Notes: generated from the letters alone by a model not told the origin. Counted from the stretch's first letter, positions 1 through 5,403 are shown. The stretch is 8,254 bases of DNA from VGPE01 sp031431395 (GCA_031431395.1 JANPDJ010000057.1:1-8254), one strand, 5' to 3'. Made by a program: numbers and translations.

Positions 1-138
1 CTCTTCGGCCCGCAGCAGCCGCTCGTTGGTGGGGGTCCCGGCCGTAGCTGGTGGCACGCCGGCCGCGTCCATCCCGATGGCGGGACTCCCGGCGAACGGG
101 AGCGCGTCCGTGGGACGGTCCGGCGGCGTGCGGGTCAC
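1..138 (-). CDS. Unidentified ORF downstream of frr, 5' part only
   Basis: A GTG at 138-136 overlaps the last base of the frr stop (TAGTG), and the frame then stays open for 46 codons to the window edge. Third positions are G or C in 40 of the 46 codons, which matches the real genes around it and supports coding. The peptide begins MTRTPPDRP and is rich in Pro, Ala, Gly and Thr; it ends NERLLRAEE at the edge. No domain can be recognised. An alternative ATG lies at 72-70 (residue 23). A weak GAGG lies 4 nt before the GTG, inside frr. In many bacteria frr is followed by uppS (undecaprenyl diphosphate synthase) or cdsA, and the proline-rich start could be the leader of such a protein, but none of the conserved UppS sequence is visible. 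The existence of a coupled gene is moderately likely; its identity is unknown. Confidence 0.45.
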   Translation of the reverse strand, partial: MTRTPPDRPTDALPFAGSPAIGMDAAGVPPATAGTPTNERLLRAEE

Positions 139-695
139 TAGACCTCGAGGACCTCGTGCTCCTTCTGCCCCCCGGCCTTGTCCACTTCGTTGATGAAGCG
201 GTCCGTGGTGCGCTGGAGGTGCTCGATCTCCCGGTGGGACGCGTCCGTGCCCACGATGCCTTCGCGCTCTTCCTTCCTGATTTCGTCGGCGGCCTCGCGG
301 CGCAGGTTGCGGATCTCGACGCGGGCGTCTTCCATCCGCTTGTGGACCTGCTTCACGAGATCGCGACGTCGCTCTTCCGTGAGCTGTGGAATATTGAGTC
401 GGACGACAGTTCCGTCCACGTTCGGAGTGAGCCCTACGTCGCTCTTGAGGATGGCCTTCTCGATCGCGCCCAGCACCGCGCGATCCCACGGCTGGATGAC
501 GATCTGGTGCGCCTCCGGCACGCTGATCCCGGCCAGCTGGTTGAGCGGGGTGGAGGTGCCGTAATAGTCGACGTGGATCCGTTCCACGAGGGAGGTGGAT
601 GCGCGCCCGGTGCGAATGGATTGGAAGTCGCGCTCCATGATCTCAACGGCGCGCGCCATCTTCCGCTCGATTCCCGCGAGGACTTCGCTGCTCAT
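138..695 (-). CDS. frr: Ribosome recycling factor (RRF)
   Basis: The 185-residue product has the usual RRF length. RRF acts in the cytoplasm with EF-G to split the post-termination ribosome into subunits. Family motifs run along its whole length: SIRTGRASTSLVERIHVDYYG (split here around residues 27-46), TPLNQLAGISVPE (49-61), the PWD segment (69-71), LNIPQLTEERRRDLV (100-114) and the helical KxEREG stretch with DASHREIEHLQ (151-161). Domain I is the long helical part at both ends and domain II lies between roughly residues 30 and 105. The frame is open further upstream, but ATG 695-693 is chosen because family homology begins there and GGGAGGAA lies just before it (core GGAGG 709-705, 9 nt spacer). 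That ATG overlaps the pyrH stop as ATGA, implying translational coupling. No residue looks abnormal. Confidence 0.97.
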   Translation of the reverse strand: MSSEVLAGIERKMARAVEIMERDFQSIRTGRASTSLVERIHVDYYGTSTPLNQLAGISVPEAHQIVIQPWDRAVLGAIEKAILKSDVGLTPNVDGTVVRLNIPQLTEERRRDLVKQVHKRMEDARVEIRNLRREAADEIRKEEREGIVGTDASHREIEHLQRTTDRFINEVDKAGGQKEHEVLEV

Positions 696-1480
696 GCCCG
701 GATTCCTCCCACCGGTGCTGCCGACGAGATGATGGTACCCACACGCTCGCCGAGGGCGACACGCGTGATGTTCTGCGGTTTGTTGAGGTCGAACACGATG
801 ATGGGGAGGTCGTTCTCCATGCACAGGCTCACGGCCGTTGCATCGAGGACCTTCAGGCGATCGCTCAGGACGTCGATGTAGTTGAGCTCGCTGTACCGGT
901 GCGCATTCGGGTGCGTGAGTGGATCTGCATCGTAGACGCCGTCCACCCGTGTCGCCTTCAGGATGACCTCGGCTGCGATCTCCACGGCCCGAAGGGCGGC
1001 CGCCGTGTCGGTGGTGAAATATGGGTTGCCGGTCCCGGCAGCCAGGATGACGACTCGGCCCTTCTCCAGGTGACGGACCGCGCGGCGCCGGATGTACGGT
1101 TCCGCAACTTCGTTCATCGCAATGGCGCTCATGACCCGCGTCTGAACGCCCGCCCGCTCCAGCGCATCCTGCAGCGCGAGGCCGTTCATCACGGTCGCCA
1201 GCATGCCGATGTAGTCGCCCGTGGCACGATCCATGCCCTTGGCGGCCGCCGCAAGCCCGCGGAAAATATTGCCGCCGCCTACGACGATGCCGACCTGGAC
1301 GCCCAGCGCCTGGACTTCCGCCACCTGCTTGGCAACGAACGCGCAGAACGCCGGGTCGACGCCGTAGGCCATGCTGCCCAGCAGCGCTTCACCCGACAGC
1401 TTCAGAAGAATCCGGCGATACCGGAGTCCATCACGGTCCGGGACCTGCACGGGAGAGGCCGCTGGGTCGGCCTCGCTCAC
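692..1480 (-). CDS. pyrH: UMP kinase (uridylate kinase)
   Basis: PyrH phosphorylates UMP to UDP with ATP, feeding RNA, DNA and UDP-sugar synthesis; the bacterial enzyme is a hexamer of the amino acid kinase fold. Visible motifs in this 262-residue protein are KLSGEAL (27-33, phosphate binding), GGGNIFRG (68-75), the GDYIGMLATVMN helix (88-99), GTGNPYFTTDTAA (149-161) and LKATRVDGVYDADP (174-187, nucleotide site). Typical length is about 240; the extra residues are an N-terminal leader of about 20 before YRRILLKLSGEAL. The GTG at 1480-1478 is chosen because it overlaps the tsf stop as GTGA and is preceded by GGGGAGGAG. The open frame extends to 1624, but that part lies inside tsf and has no PyrH homology. 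It is the third gene of the rpsB-tsf-pyrH-frr operon and overlaps frr by 4 nt. Confidence 0.97.
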   Translation of the reverse strand: MSEADPAASPVQVPDRDGLRYRRILLKLSGEALLGSMAYGVDPAFCAFVAKQVAEVQALGVQVGIVVGGGNIFRGLAAAAKGMDRATGDYIGMLATVMNGLALQDALERAGVQTRVMSAIAMNEVAEPYIRRRAVRHLEKGRVVILAAGTGNPYFTTDTAAALRAVEIAAEVILKATRVDGVYDADPLTHPNAHRYSELNYIDVLSDRLKVLDATAVSLCMENDLPIIVFDLNKPQNITRVALGERVGTIISSAAPVGGIRA

Positions 1481-2076
1481 AGCTCCTCCCCAAGCGCGTA
1501 GCGGGTGAAGCGACGGACGCGGATGTTCTCGCCGATCGTGGCGATCCGCTCGTTGATCAAGTCGCGCACCGTGCGCTCCTCGTCGCGGAACGGCTGGTCG
1601 TACAGGCAGACCTGCGAGTACCACTTCTTCAGCTGGCCCTCGATGATCTGGCCGCGAATGGCCTCCGGCTTTTTCTGGATGCTCTCGTCCGAGAGCAGCT
1701 CGAGACGCCGGGCTTCGAGGGCGTTGGCAGGGATCCGCTCTGCCTCAACGTAGACGGGCGACATCCCTGCCACCTGGATCGCCAGGTCGCGGACCAGCTT
1801 CTGGAACTCGTCCGTGCGGGCGACGAAGTCCGTCTCGCAATTGACCTCGATGAGGACGCCGACGCGCCCGCCTGTGTGGATGTAACTGGAAACAAGTCCC
1901 TCGCGCGCGTCCCGACCGGCCTTGCGCGCGGCCGCCGCGAGACCATGCTCGCGGAGCAGCGCGACTGCCTTGTCGAGATCGCCGTCCGTTTCGGTCAGGG
2001 CGCGTTTGCAGTCCATCATGCCGGCGCCGGTCCGCTCTCGCAGCTCCTTGACGGCGGCCGCCGTGATCATCGCCAT
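1477..2076 (-). CDS. tsf: Elongation factor Ts
   Basis: EF-Ts is the nucleotide exchange factor that releases GDP from EF-Tu. The protein shows an N-terminal UBA-like segment (about 1-50) with the family signature LRERTGAGMMDCKRAL (12-27), and the central signature EVNCETDFVAR (77-87), which contains the Thr-Asp-Phe-Val residues that reach into EF-Tu. The C-terminal end IRVRRFTRYALGEE (185-198) is also family-typical. At 199 residues it is the short form, lacking most of the second half of the core domain of the 283-residue E. coli protein, as in Thermus, cyanobacteria and related phyla. The ATG at 2076 has AGGAG (2092-2088) 11 nt upstream; a second ATG two codons in is a less likely start. 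It follows rpsB by 66 nt, with a hairpin just before its SD, and its stop overlaps the pyrH start. Confidence 0.97.
   Translation of the reverse strand: MAMITAAAVKELRERTGAGMMDCKRALTETDGDLDKAVALLREHGLAAAARKAGRDAREGLVSSYIHTGGRVGVLIEVNCETDFVARTDEFQKLVRDLAIQVAGMSPVYVEAERIPANALEARRLELLSDESIQKKPEAIRGQIIEGQLKKWYSQVCLYDQPFRDEERTVRDLINERIATIGENIRVRRFTRYALGEEL
1483..1491 (-). promoter_or_regulatory. Shine-Dalgarno site fixing the pyrH GTG start
   Basis: Read on the minus strand this is GGGGAGGAG, very close to the anti-SD complement, with GGAGG 4 nt before GTG 1480. It lies within the last codons of tsf. It decides for the GTG that overlaps the tsf stop and against the upstream in-frame starts at up to 1624. 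Confidence 0.8.
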
Positions 2077-2097
2077 GGTGGTTGGTGCTCCTGTGCT

Positions 2098-2118
2098 GCC
2101 CGCGGTCTGCCCGCGGAC
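2098..2118 (-). promoter_or_regulatory. RNA hairpin in the rpsB-tsf gap
   Basis: On the minus strand GTCCGCGG and CCGCGGGC can pair over 8 positions (one U-G) around a GCAGA loop. The hairpin sits 5 nt upstream of the tsf Shine-Dalgarno. No T-run follows, so it is not a standard intrinsic terminator; it could stabilise an mRNA end or tune tsf translation. It also forms a tandem direct repeat, the 10-mer CTGCCCGCGG (plus strand) at 2096-2105 and 2107-2116. Confidence 0.45.
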
Positions 2119-2142
2119 GTCGTCCGATGCATGTAGTGCGCT

Positions 2143-3099
2143 TCAGCCGGGGATGGACCTGCCGGCGGCCTGCTCGGTGGCCTCCCGGGCGAGCTCTGCA
2201 GCGATCTCGTCGGCGCTTGCCTCCGAGGGTGTCACGACCTCCACCAGGGCGGCCGGTCGCGCACCGGGCAACAGGTCTTCGTCGTCGAGGTCGGGTTCGA
2301 ATGAGAGCGCGGCCCCGCCCGCCAGGGCTGCCACCAGAGCATCCGACGGAATCTCCTCGTACTCGGGCTCCGGACCGGCAACCTCGACATCAGGTTCGAC
2401 GGACATCCGGGACGTGCGCTCCCGCTGGCCTTCGATGCAGGCGTCAGCGACCAGCTGGCAGAGCAGCCGGATCGCGCGAATTGCATCGTCGTTGGCGGGG
2501 ATGATGTAGTCGATTTCGTCCGGATCCACGTTCGTGTCGCCGGTCCCGACGATCGGCAACTCCAGCTTGCGGCACTCCGTCACGGCGATCCGCTCACGAT
2601 GCGGGTCGACGATGAACACTGCGCCGGGCAGGCGCTTCATCTTGCGGATGCCGCCCAGGATCAGGTTGAGCTTCGCGAGCTCTTCCTGGAGGAGCGCCGC
2701 CTCCTTCTTGGGCATGCGATCGAAGTCGCCTGCCTGCTGGCGGGCCTCGAGCTGGTCGAGCAGCCCGATCCGCTTCTTGATCGTGATGAAGTTGGTCATC
2801 ATCCCGCCGAGCCAGCGCTTGTTGACATAGTGCTGGCCGGCGCGAGCGGCCTCCTGGGCGATGGGTTCCTGCGCCTGCTTCTTCGTGCCGACGAACAGCA
2901 CGCTGTCGCCCCGGGCAACGGTCTCACGGACGAAGTCAAGCGCCACGTCGAGCCGCTTGTGCGTCTGGGCAAGGTCAATGATGTGGATCCCGTTGCGCTC
3001 CGCGAAGATGAACGGGCGCATCTTGGGATTCCACCGGCGCGTCTGGTGACCGAAGTGGACTCCGGCCTCCAGGAGCTGCCGCATCGAAACAGCGGGCAC
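2143..3099 (-). CDS. rpsB: Small subunit ribosomal protein S2, with acidic C-terminal tail
   Basis: S2 is a late-assembling 30S protein needed for binding of S1 and mRNA. Family motifs are MRQLLEAGVHFGHQTRRWNP (6-25), MRPFIF and NGIHIIDLAQT (27-45), VLFVGTKKQAQ (68-78), YVNKRWLGGMMTNF (91-104), LPGAVFIVDP (157-166), and TGDTNVDPDEIDYIIPANDD (186-205). The product is 318 residues; the S2 core ends near residue 232. The remaining 86 or so residues form a tail with 21 Asp/Glu, 3 Arg and no Lys, and many Ala and Pro, likely disordered. The frame is open to 3243, but GTG 3099 is chosen because AGGAGGT lies 7 nt before it and the resulting MPAVSMRQLLEAG start matches the family. It heads the rpsB-tsf-pyrH-frr operon behind its own promoter and a leader of about 165 nt. 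Confidence 0.96.
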   Translation of the reverse strand: MPAVSMRQLLEAGVHFGHQTRRWNPKMRPFIFAERNGIHIIDLAQTHKRLDVALDFVRETVARGDSVLFVGTKKQAQEPIAQEAARAGQHYVNKRWLGGMMTNFITIKKRIGLLDQLEARQQAGDFDRMPKKEAALLQEELAKLNLILGGIRKMKRLPGAVFIVDPHRERIAVTECRKLELPIVGTGDTNVDPDEIDYIIPANDDAIRAIRLLCQLVADACIEGQRERTSRMSVEPDVEVAGPEPEYEEIPSDALVAALAGGAALSFEPDLDDEDLLPGARPAALVEVVTPSEASADEIAAELAREATEQAAGRSIPG

Positions 3100-3267
3100 G
3101 ATCTGGACCTCCTCTATGGTTGCTGCCTCCGCGGGCCCATGGTCCCGGAGCCACCGGCAGGACGCATCGCGCGTCGCCGATGGCACCGCCGGAACCTGTG
3201 GCGGGTACCGCGTGTGATCTCTGCCGGCAGAACCGGCAGGCATGAATCAACGGCCGCTTCAGCGGCG
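3100..3267 (-). promoter_or_regulatory. Candidate structured 5' leader of rpsB
   Basis: About 165 nt separate the expected transcription start (near 3267) from the rpsB GTG. Three inverted repeats are visible: GCCGC/GCGGC around a TGAA loop at 3253-3266 (reads as a 6-bp repeat with TC/GA centre), a perfect 7-bp stem CTGCCGG/CCGGCAG with a 5-nt loop at 3221-3239, and a longer imperfect hairpin spanning about 3123-3160 (CTGC/GCAG outside, CTCCG/CGGAG inside) that ends some 10 nt before the SD. S2 autoregulates rpsB through an mRNA leader in enterobacteria, so a regulatory role is plausible, but I cannot match this leader to a known RNA family and GC-rich DNA makes chance hairpins common. Confidence 0.35.
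3107..3113 (-). promoter_or_regulatory. Shine-Dalgarno site fixing the rpsB GTG start
   Basis: AGGAGGT on the minus strand, 7 nt before GTG 3099. This near-perfect anti-SD match decides the start against the open reading frame that runs on to 3243. Confidence 0.85.
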
Positions 3268-3273
3268 CGGCGG

Positions 3274-3282
3274 AGTGTAGCA
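3274..3282 (-). promoter_or_regulatory. Promoter (extended -10) for the rpsB operon
   Basis: The minus strand reads TGCTACACT, an extended -10 (TG plus one base, then TACACT, 4 of 6 to TATAAT). No convincing -35 hexamer is found 16-18 nt upstream, which extended -10 promoters can tolerate. The following bases, CCGCCG, match the promoter candidate upstream of rplS. It lies in the only large gap before rpsB and would start RNA near 3267. Confidence 0.6.
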
Positions 3283-3302
3283 CGGGGCACCGGCGGCTCC
3301 GA

Positions 3303-3316
3303 GGCCGCGCGCGGCC
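3303..3316. repeat. 14-bp perfect palindrome upstream of the rpsB promoter
   Basis: GGCCGCGCGCGGCC is self-complementary. It lies in the 256-bp yraN-rpsB gap, centred about 32 bp upstream of the -10 element, covering roughly where a -35 or activator site would be. Being pure G and C it may be chance; there is no T-run on either side, so it is not an intrinsic terminator for yraN. Confidence 0.3.
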
Positions 3317-3355
3317 GCGGTTCCTTGCGGTTCTGCCCGCCGGCACGGCGTCTCC

Positions 3356-3796
3356 TTACCGGCCCACGGCAGCCCGGTGGTGGCGCAGGCGTACCTCCCC
3401 TCCGGCAACGTCCGGCGGCTCGAGGGCCACGAGATCGATCCGGACAGGCAGGGCCGGTATCCGGGTTCCGTCCGGGAGCCGGTCCAACCCCATGAGACGT
3501 GCAAGCGCGGTCCGGAGGTGGCGGCGCTTGCGCCAGTCCAGCGTCTCCTCCGGCAGCCCGAAACTTCGCTCCCGCCGCCAGCGCACTTCGAGAAGGACGA
3601 AGGTGACCGGGGGCCCGGGATCCACGGCCAACAGGTCGATCTCCGAACGGCCGACATGGACATTCCGCCCGAGAATCCGCCAGCCCGCGGCAGTCAGTCG
3701 CTCGGCGACCAGGCGCTCAGCGGCGTCGCCCCGCTGTTGCGCGTCCGTACGAAGGTGGCGCTCGTCTGACATGGACGCCAGTGTGAAGGGCGTCAC
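3356..3796 (-). CDS. yraN: YraN / UPF0102 family predicted nuclease-fold protein
   Basis: YraN proteins are small, widely conserved, predicted to have a PD-(D/E)XK nuclease-like fold, and often lie beside rnhB; their function is not settled. The 146-residue product shows the family pattern: GDAAERLVAERLTAAGWRIL (23-42) with Glu27, then RNVHVGRSEIDLLAVD (44-59) with Glu52 and Asp54, then FVLLEVRWR (66-74) with Glu70. The usual GEID is SEID here, and the usual FVEVK motif reads LLEVR, placing Arg72 where the core lysine is expected. The late RFDVV-like strand reads VRIDLVAL (118-125). GTG 3796 directly follows the rnhB stop (TGAGTG) and suggests coupling; ATG 3772 is an alternative start. Neither has a strong SD. 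It is probably cotranscribed with rnhB. Confidence 0.85.
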   Translation of the reverse strand: MTPFTLASMSDERHLRTDAQQRGDAAERLVAERLTAAGWRILGRNVHVGRSEIDLLAVDPGPPVTFVLLEVRWRRERSFGLPEETLDWRKRRHLRTALARLMGLDRLPDGTRIPALPVRIDLVALEPPDVAGGEVRLRHHRAAVGR

Positions 3797-4651
3797 TCAT
3801 CTGCCGCTCATCTCCAGGAGACCGCCGTCGGCGCACTCGAGTCCCAACCAATCGGTCGCACCGTGAGGGTTCTGGGTCTCCCCGGCCACGGCATCCTCGT
3901 CGTCGCCGTAGTCAACCGGACCCATCACCGGCACCCGGGCAACACCCGCCGCCGTCGCCACGTCGAAGCGGTCGTGCTCCTCGAATTCGGCGATTGCCCG
4001 GTCAAGGGGGAACCCCAGAACCTGCTGCTCGCCGGCGACCGTGGCGTGGACGGCCGGGAACGACCGGCGATGGAACGGCGTCAGCCCATGAGCGCGCATT
4101 GCGTCACGGTGTTCGCGCGTGGCGTAGCCGGAGTTCCGCTCCCAGCCGTACTGCGGGTAGCGCACGGCGAGCCGCGCCATCATCCGGTCACGGACCACCT
4201 TGGCCACCACCGACGCGCACGCGATCGAGTAGCAGTAGGCGTCGCCCTTCACGATCGCCGTATACGAGCCCACCTGCTCCTCGAAACCGGCAATCCGGAG
4301 GCCGTCCACCAGGACGTGATCGTGCCCACCCAGACGGCTGATCGCGCGGCGCATCGCGAGATGGGTCGCGTGGTAGATGTTCAGCCGGTCAATTTCGGCC
4401 ACGGATGCCGCACCGATGCCGACCGCTGCGGCCCGCCGGCGAATGATGGGCGCGAGCCGCTCCCGCTGCGCGGCCGAAAGCGACTTGGAATCGCGCACGC
4501 CCGGGATCCGCCTGCAGCCGGCTCGCATGATCACGGCCGCTGCCACCACCGCCCCGCTCGTGGGCGCGACGCCAACCTCATCGACTCCGGCGATCCGGAC
4601 GAGCCCGGACTCCCACAACAGGCGCTCGCGTCGGAGGGTGGGAACGATCAC
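3797..4651 (-). CDS. rnhB: Ribonuclease HII with degenerate GRG motif
   Basis: RNase HII nicks the RNA strand of RNA-DNA junctions and starts removal of single ribonucleotides from DNA. The four catalytic carboxylates are present: Asp24 and Glu25 (IAGVDEVG), Asp116 (VLVDGLRI) and Asp155 (ACASVVAKVVRD). Other family segments are DSKSL (54-58), YPQYGWERNSGYATREH (165-181) and the LTPFHRRSFPAV stretch (190-201). The canonical DEVGRGPLAGPV is DEVGVAPTSGAV here, so the Arg and second Gly of the GRG junction-reading motif are lost. Length is 284 against about 200 for typical enzymes; the extra 80 residues are a C-terminal tail of no recognised domain with several Asp/Glu. GTG 4651 is the first start in the open frame, although its SD is weak. 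It follows rplS beyond a terminator and directly adjoins yraN. Confidence 0.93.
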   Translation of the reverse strand: MIVPTLRRERLLWESGLVRIAGVDEVGVAPTSGAVVAAAVIMRAGCRRIPGVRDSKSLSAAQRERLAPIIRRRAAAVGIGAASVAEIDRLNIYHATHLAMRRAISRLGGHDHVLVDGLRIAGFEEQVGSYTAIVKGDAYCYSIACASVVAKVVRDRMMARLAVRYPQYGWERNSGYATREHRDAMRAHGLTPFHRRSFPAVHATVAGEQQVLGFPLDRAIAEFEEHDRFDVATAAGVARVPVMGPVDYGDDEDAVAGETQNPHGATDWLGLECADGGLLEMSGR

Positions 4652-4735
4652 GTGGGCGTCTCGAGTGAGGATCCAGCGATGGACGTCGCCCTCTCCGTGC
4701 GGTTCTCCGGGCCGCGCGACGCAAGCGACTCGGGA

Positions 4736-4741
4736 AGTCTA
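4736..4741 (-). promoter_or_regulatory. Weak promoter -10 candidate for rnhB-yraN
   Basis: The minus strand reads GGACTAGACTTCCCG, with TAGACT as a possible -10 about 85 nt before the rnhB GTG. No clear -35 lies at the right distance. A promoter is expected somewhere in 4652-4867 because a terminator separates rnhB from rplS, but this site is only the best of poor candidates. Confidence 0.25.
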
Positions 4742-4867
4742 GTCCGCCCGCGGGCCGCACCATTGTCCGACCGGGCACGCGCAGACGTGGTCGCAGCTTC
4801 AGCCCGGGGTTGCCCAGCAAGGGCCGGCGTGGCCACAGCTCCGGCCCCACGTCGAGAGAGAAACGCG

Positions 4868-4895
4868 AAACCCCGTCGGGGTTCCGACGGGGTTT
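4868..4895 (-). terminator. Intrinsic terminator after rplS
   Basis: A perfect 12-bp stem, AAACCCCGTCGG and CCGACGGGGTTT, closes on a 4-nt AACC loop. On the minus strand the stem is followed by CGCGTTTCTCTC, a broken T-rich tail. It lies 37 nt after the rplS stop and ends the rpsP-rplS transcript. The rest of the 280-bp gap between rplS and rnhB shows no gene. Confidence 0.8.
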
Positions 4896-4931
4896 GATCC
4901 TGCTGCCGGCCGCGACGCGTTCGCAGCGAGT

Positions 4932-5279
4932 TCAGTTGCCGCGGCGCTCGCGGAGCGTGGCTGATTTGCCCACGCGCTTGCGGAGGAAGTACAGCTGTGC
5001 GCGGCGCGCGACGCCGTGACGCATGACTTCGATCTTGTCGATGCGCGGGCTGTTGATCTTGAAGGTCCGCTCAACGCCGACGCCGCTGGCGATCCGGCGA
5101 ACCGTGATCGACCGTGTGATGCCGCCGCCGCGCAGTCGCATGACCGTGCCCTCGAACACCTGGATCCGCTCACGCGTGCCTTCGACGACCTTGGCTGAAA
5201 CGCGGACGGTGTCGCCCGCGGCAAGCACCGGCAGGTCCGTTCGCAGCTGATCCTGGACGATCTCGTCGAGCACGTTCAC
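4932..5279 (-). CDS. rplS: Large subunit ribosomal protein L19
   Basis: L19 sits at the interface of the 50S and 30S subunits. The 115-residue length is standard. Family motifs are DLPVLAAGDTVRVSAKVVEG (15-34), RERIQVFEGTVMRLRGGG (36-53), TVRRIASGVGVERTFKINSP (59-78) and the basic GVARRAQLYFLRKRVGKSA stretch (89-107). The start is GTG 5279; a second GTG two codons on would give nearly the same protein, and only a weak GGGAA lies 8-9 nt before the first. It is the last gene of the rpsP-khpA-rimM-trmD-rplS cluster, but a 120-nt gap with a good promoter candidate separates it from trmD. It may therefore be read both from the upstream operon and from its own promoter, which would allow more L19 than TrmD to be made. 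Confidence 0.97.
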   Translation of the reverse strand: MNVLDEIVQDQLRTDLPVLAAGDTVRVSAKVVEGTRERIQVFEGTVMRLRGGGITRSITVRRIASGVGVERTFKINSPRIDKIEVMRHGVARRAQLYFLRKRVGKSATLRERRGN

Positions 5280-5375
5280 GGGGCGGTTCCCAATTCGGTT
5301 GGCAGGCGGCCGCGGAACGGTCCGGATGCGGGTTGGCGACGTCAGGCGCGACCACTCCCTGGCGGCCGACGGCGG

Positions 5376-5403
5376 AGTATAGCATGCCGAATCGGCACGT
5401 CAG
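5376..5403 (-). promoter_or_regulatory. Promoter for rplS
   Basis: The minus strand reads CTGACG (-35 like, 4 of 6, at 5403-5398), a 16-nt spacer, and TATACT (-10, 5 of 6, at 5381-5376) preceded by the extended TGC. The -35 overlaps the trmD stop. The sequence TGCTATACTCCGCCG matches the rpsB promoter candidate at 14 of 15 positions. RNA would start near 5369, giving a leader of about 90 nt. Confidence 0.65.
5385..5397. repeat. Palindrome filling the rplS promoter spacer
   Basis: TGCCGAATCGGCA is a perfect 6-bp inverted repeat about one central base. It occupies 13 of the 16 spacer positions between the -35 and -10 candidates, where a repressor or activator dimer could bind. No protein can be named from the sequence. 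Confidence 0.35.

Noticed and set aside
696..824. Upstream in-frame extension of frr
   Set aside because: The added residues lie within pyrH, have no RRF homology, and the ATG at 695 has a strong SD and overlaps the pyrH stop.
51..881. 276-codon plus-strand open frame opposite frr and pyrH
   Set aside because: Antisense to two certain genes with no recognisable product.
899..1501. 200-codon plus-strand open frame opposite pyrH
   Set aside because: Shadow of pyrH; no domain and no ribosome binding site of note.
3303..3316. Palindrome considered as a terminator for yraN
   Set aside because: No T-rich run follows on the minus strand and there is no loop-sized centre, so it does not fit an intrinsic terminator.
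2599..3495. 298-codon plus-strand open frame crossing rpsB, its leader and yraN
   Set aside because: Mostly antisense to rpsB, contradicts the promoter and leader evidence, and shows no family motif.
3863..4897. 344-codon open frame on the plus strand opposite rnhB
   Set aside because: It is antisense to a clearly conserved gene, its product has no recognisable domain, and long antisense frames are expected in high-GC coding DNA. It also runs through the terminator hairpin.
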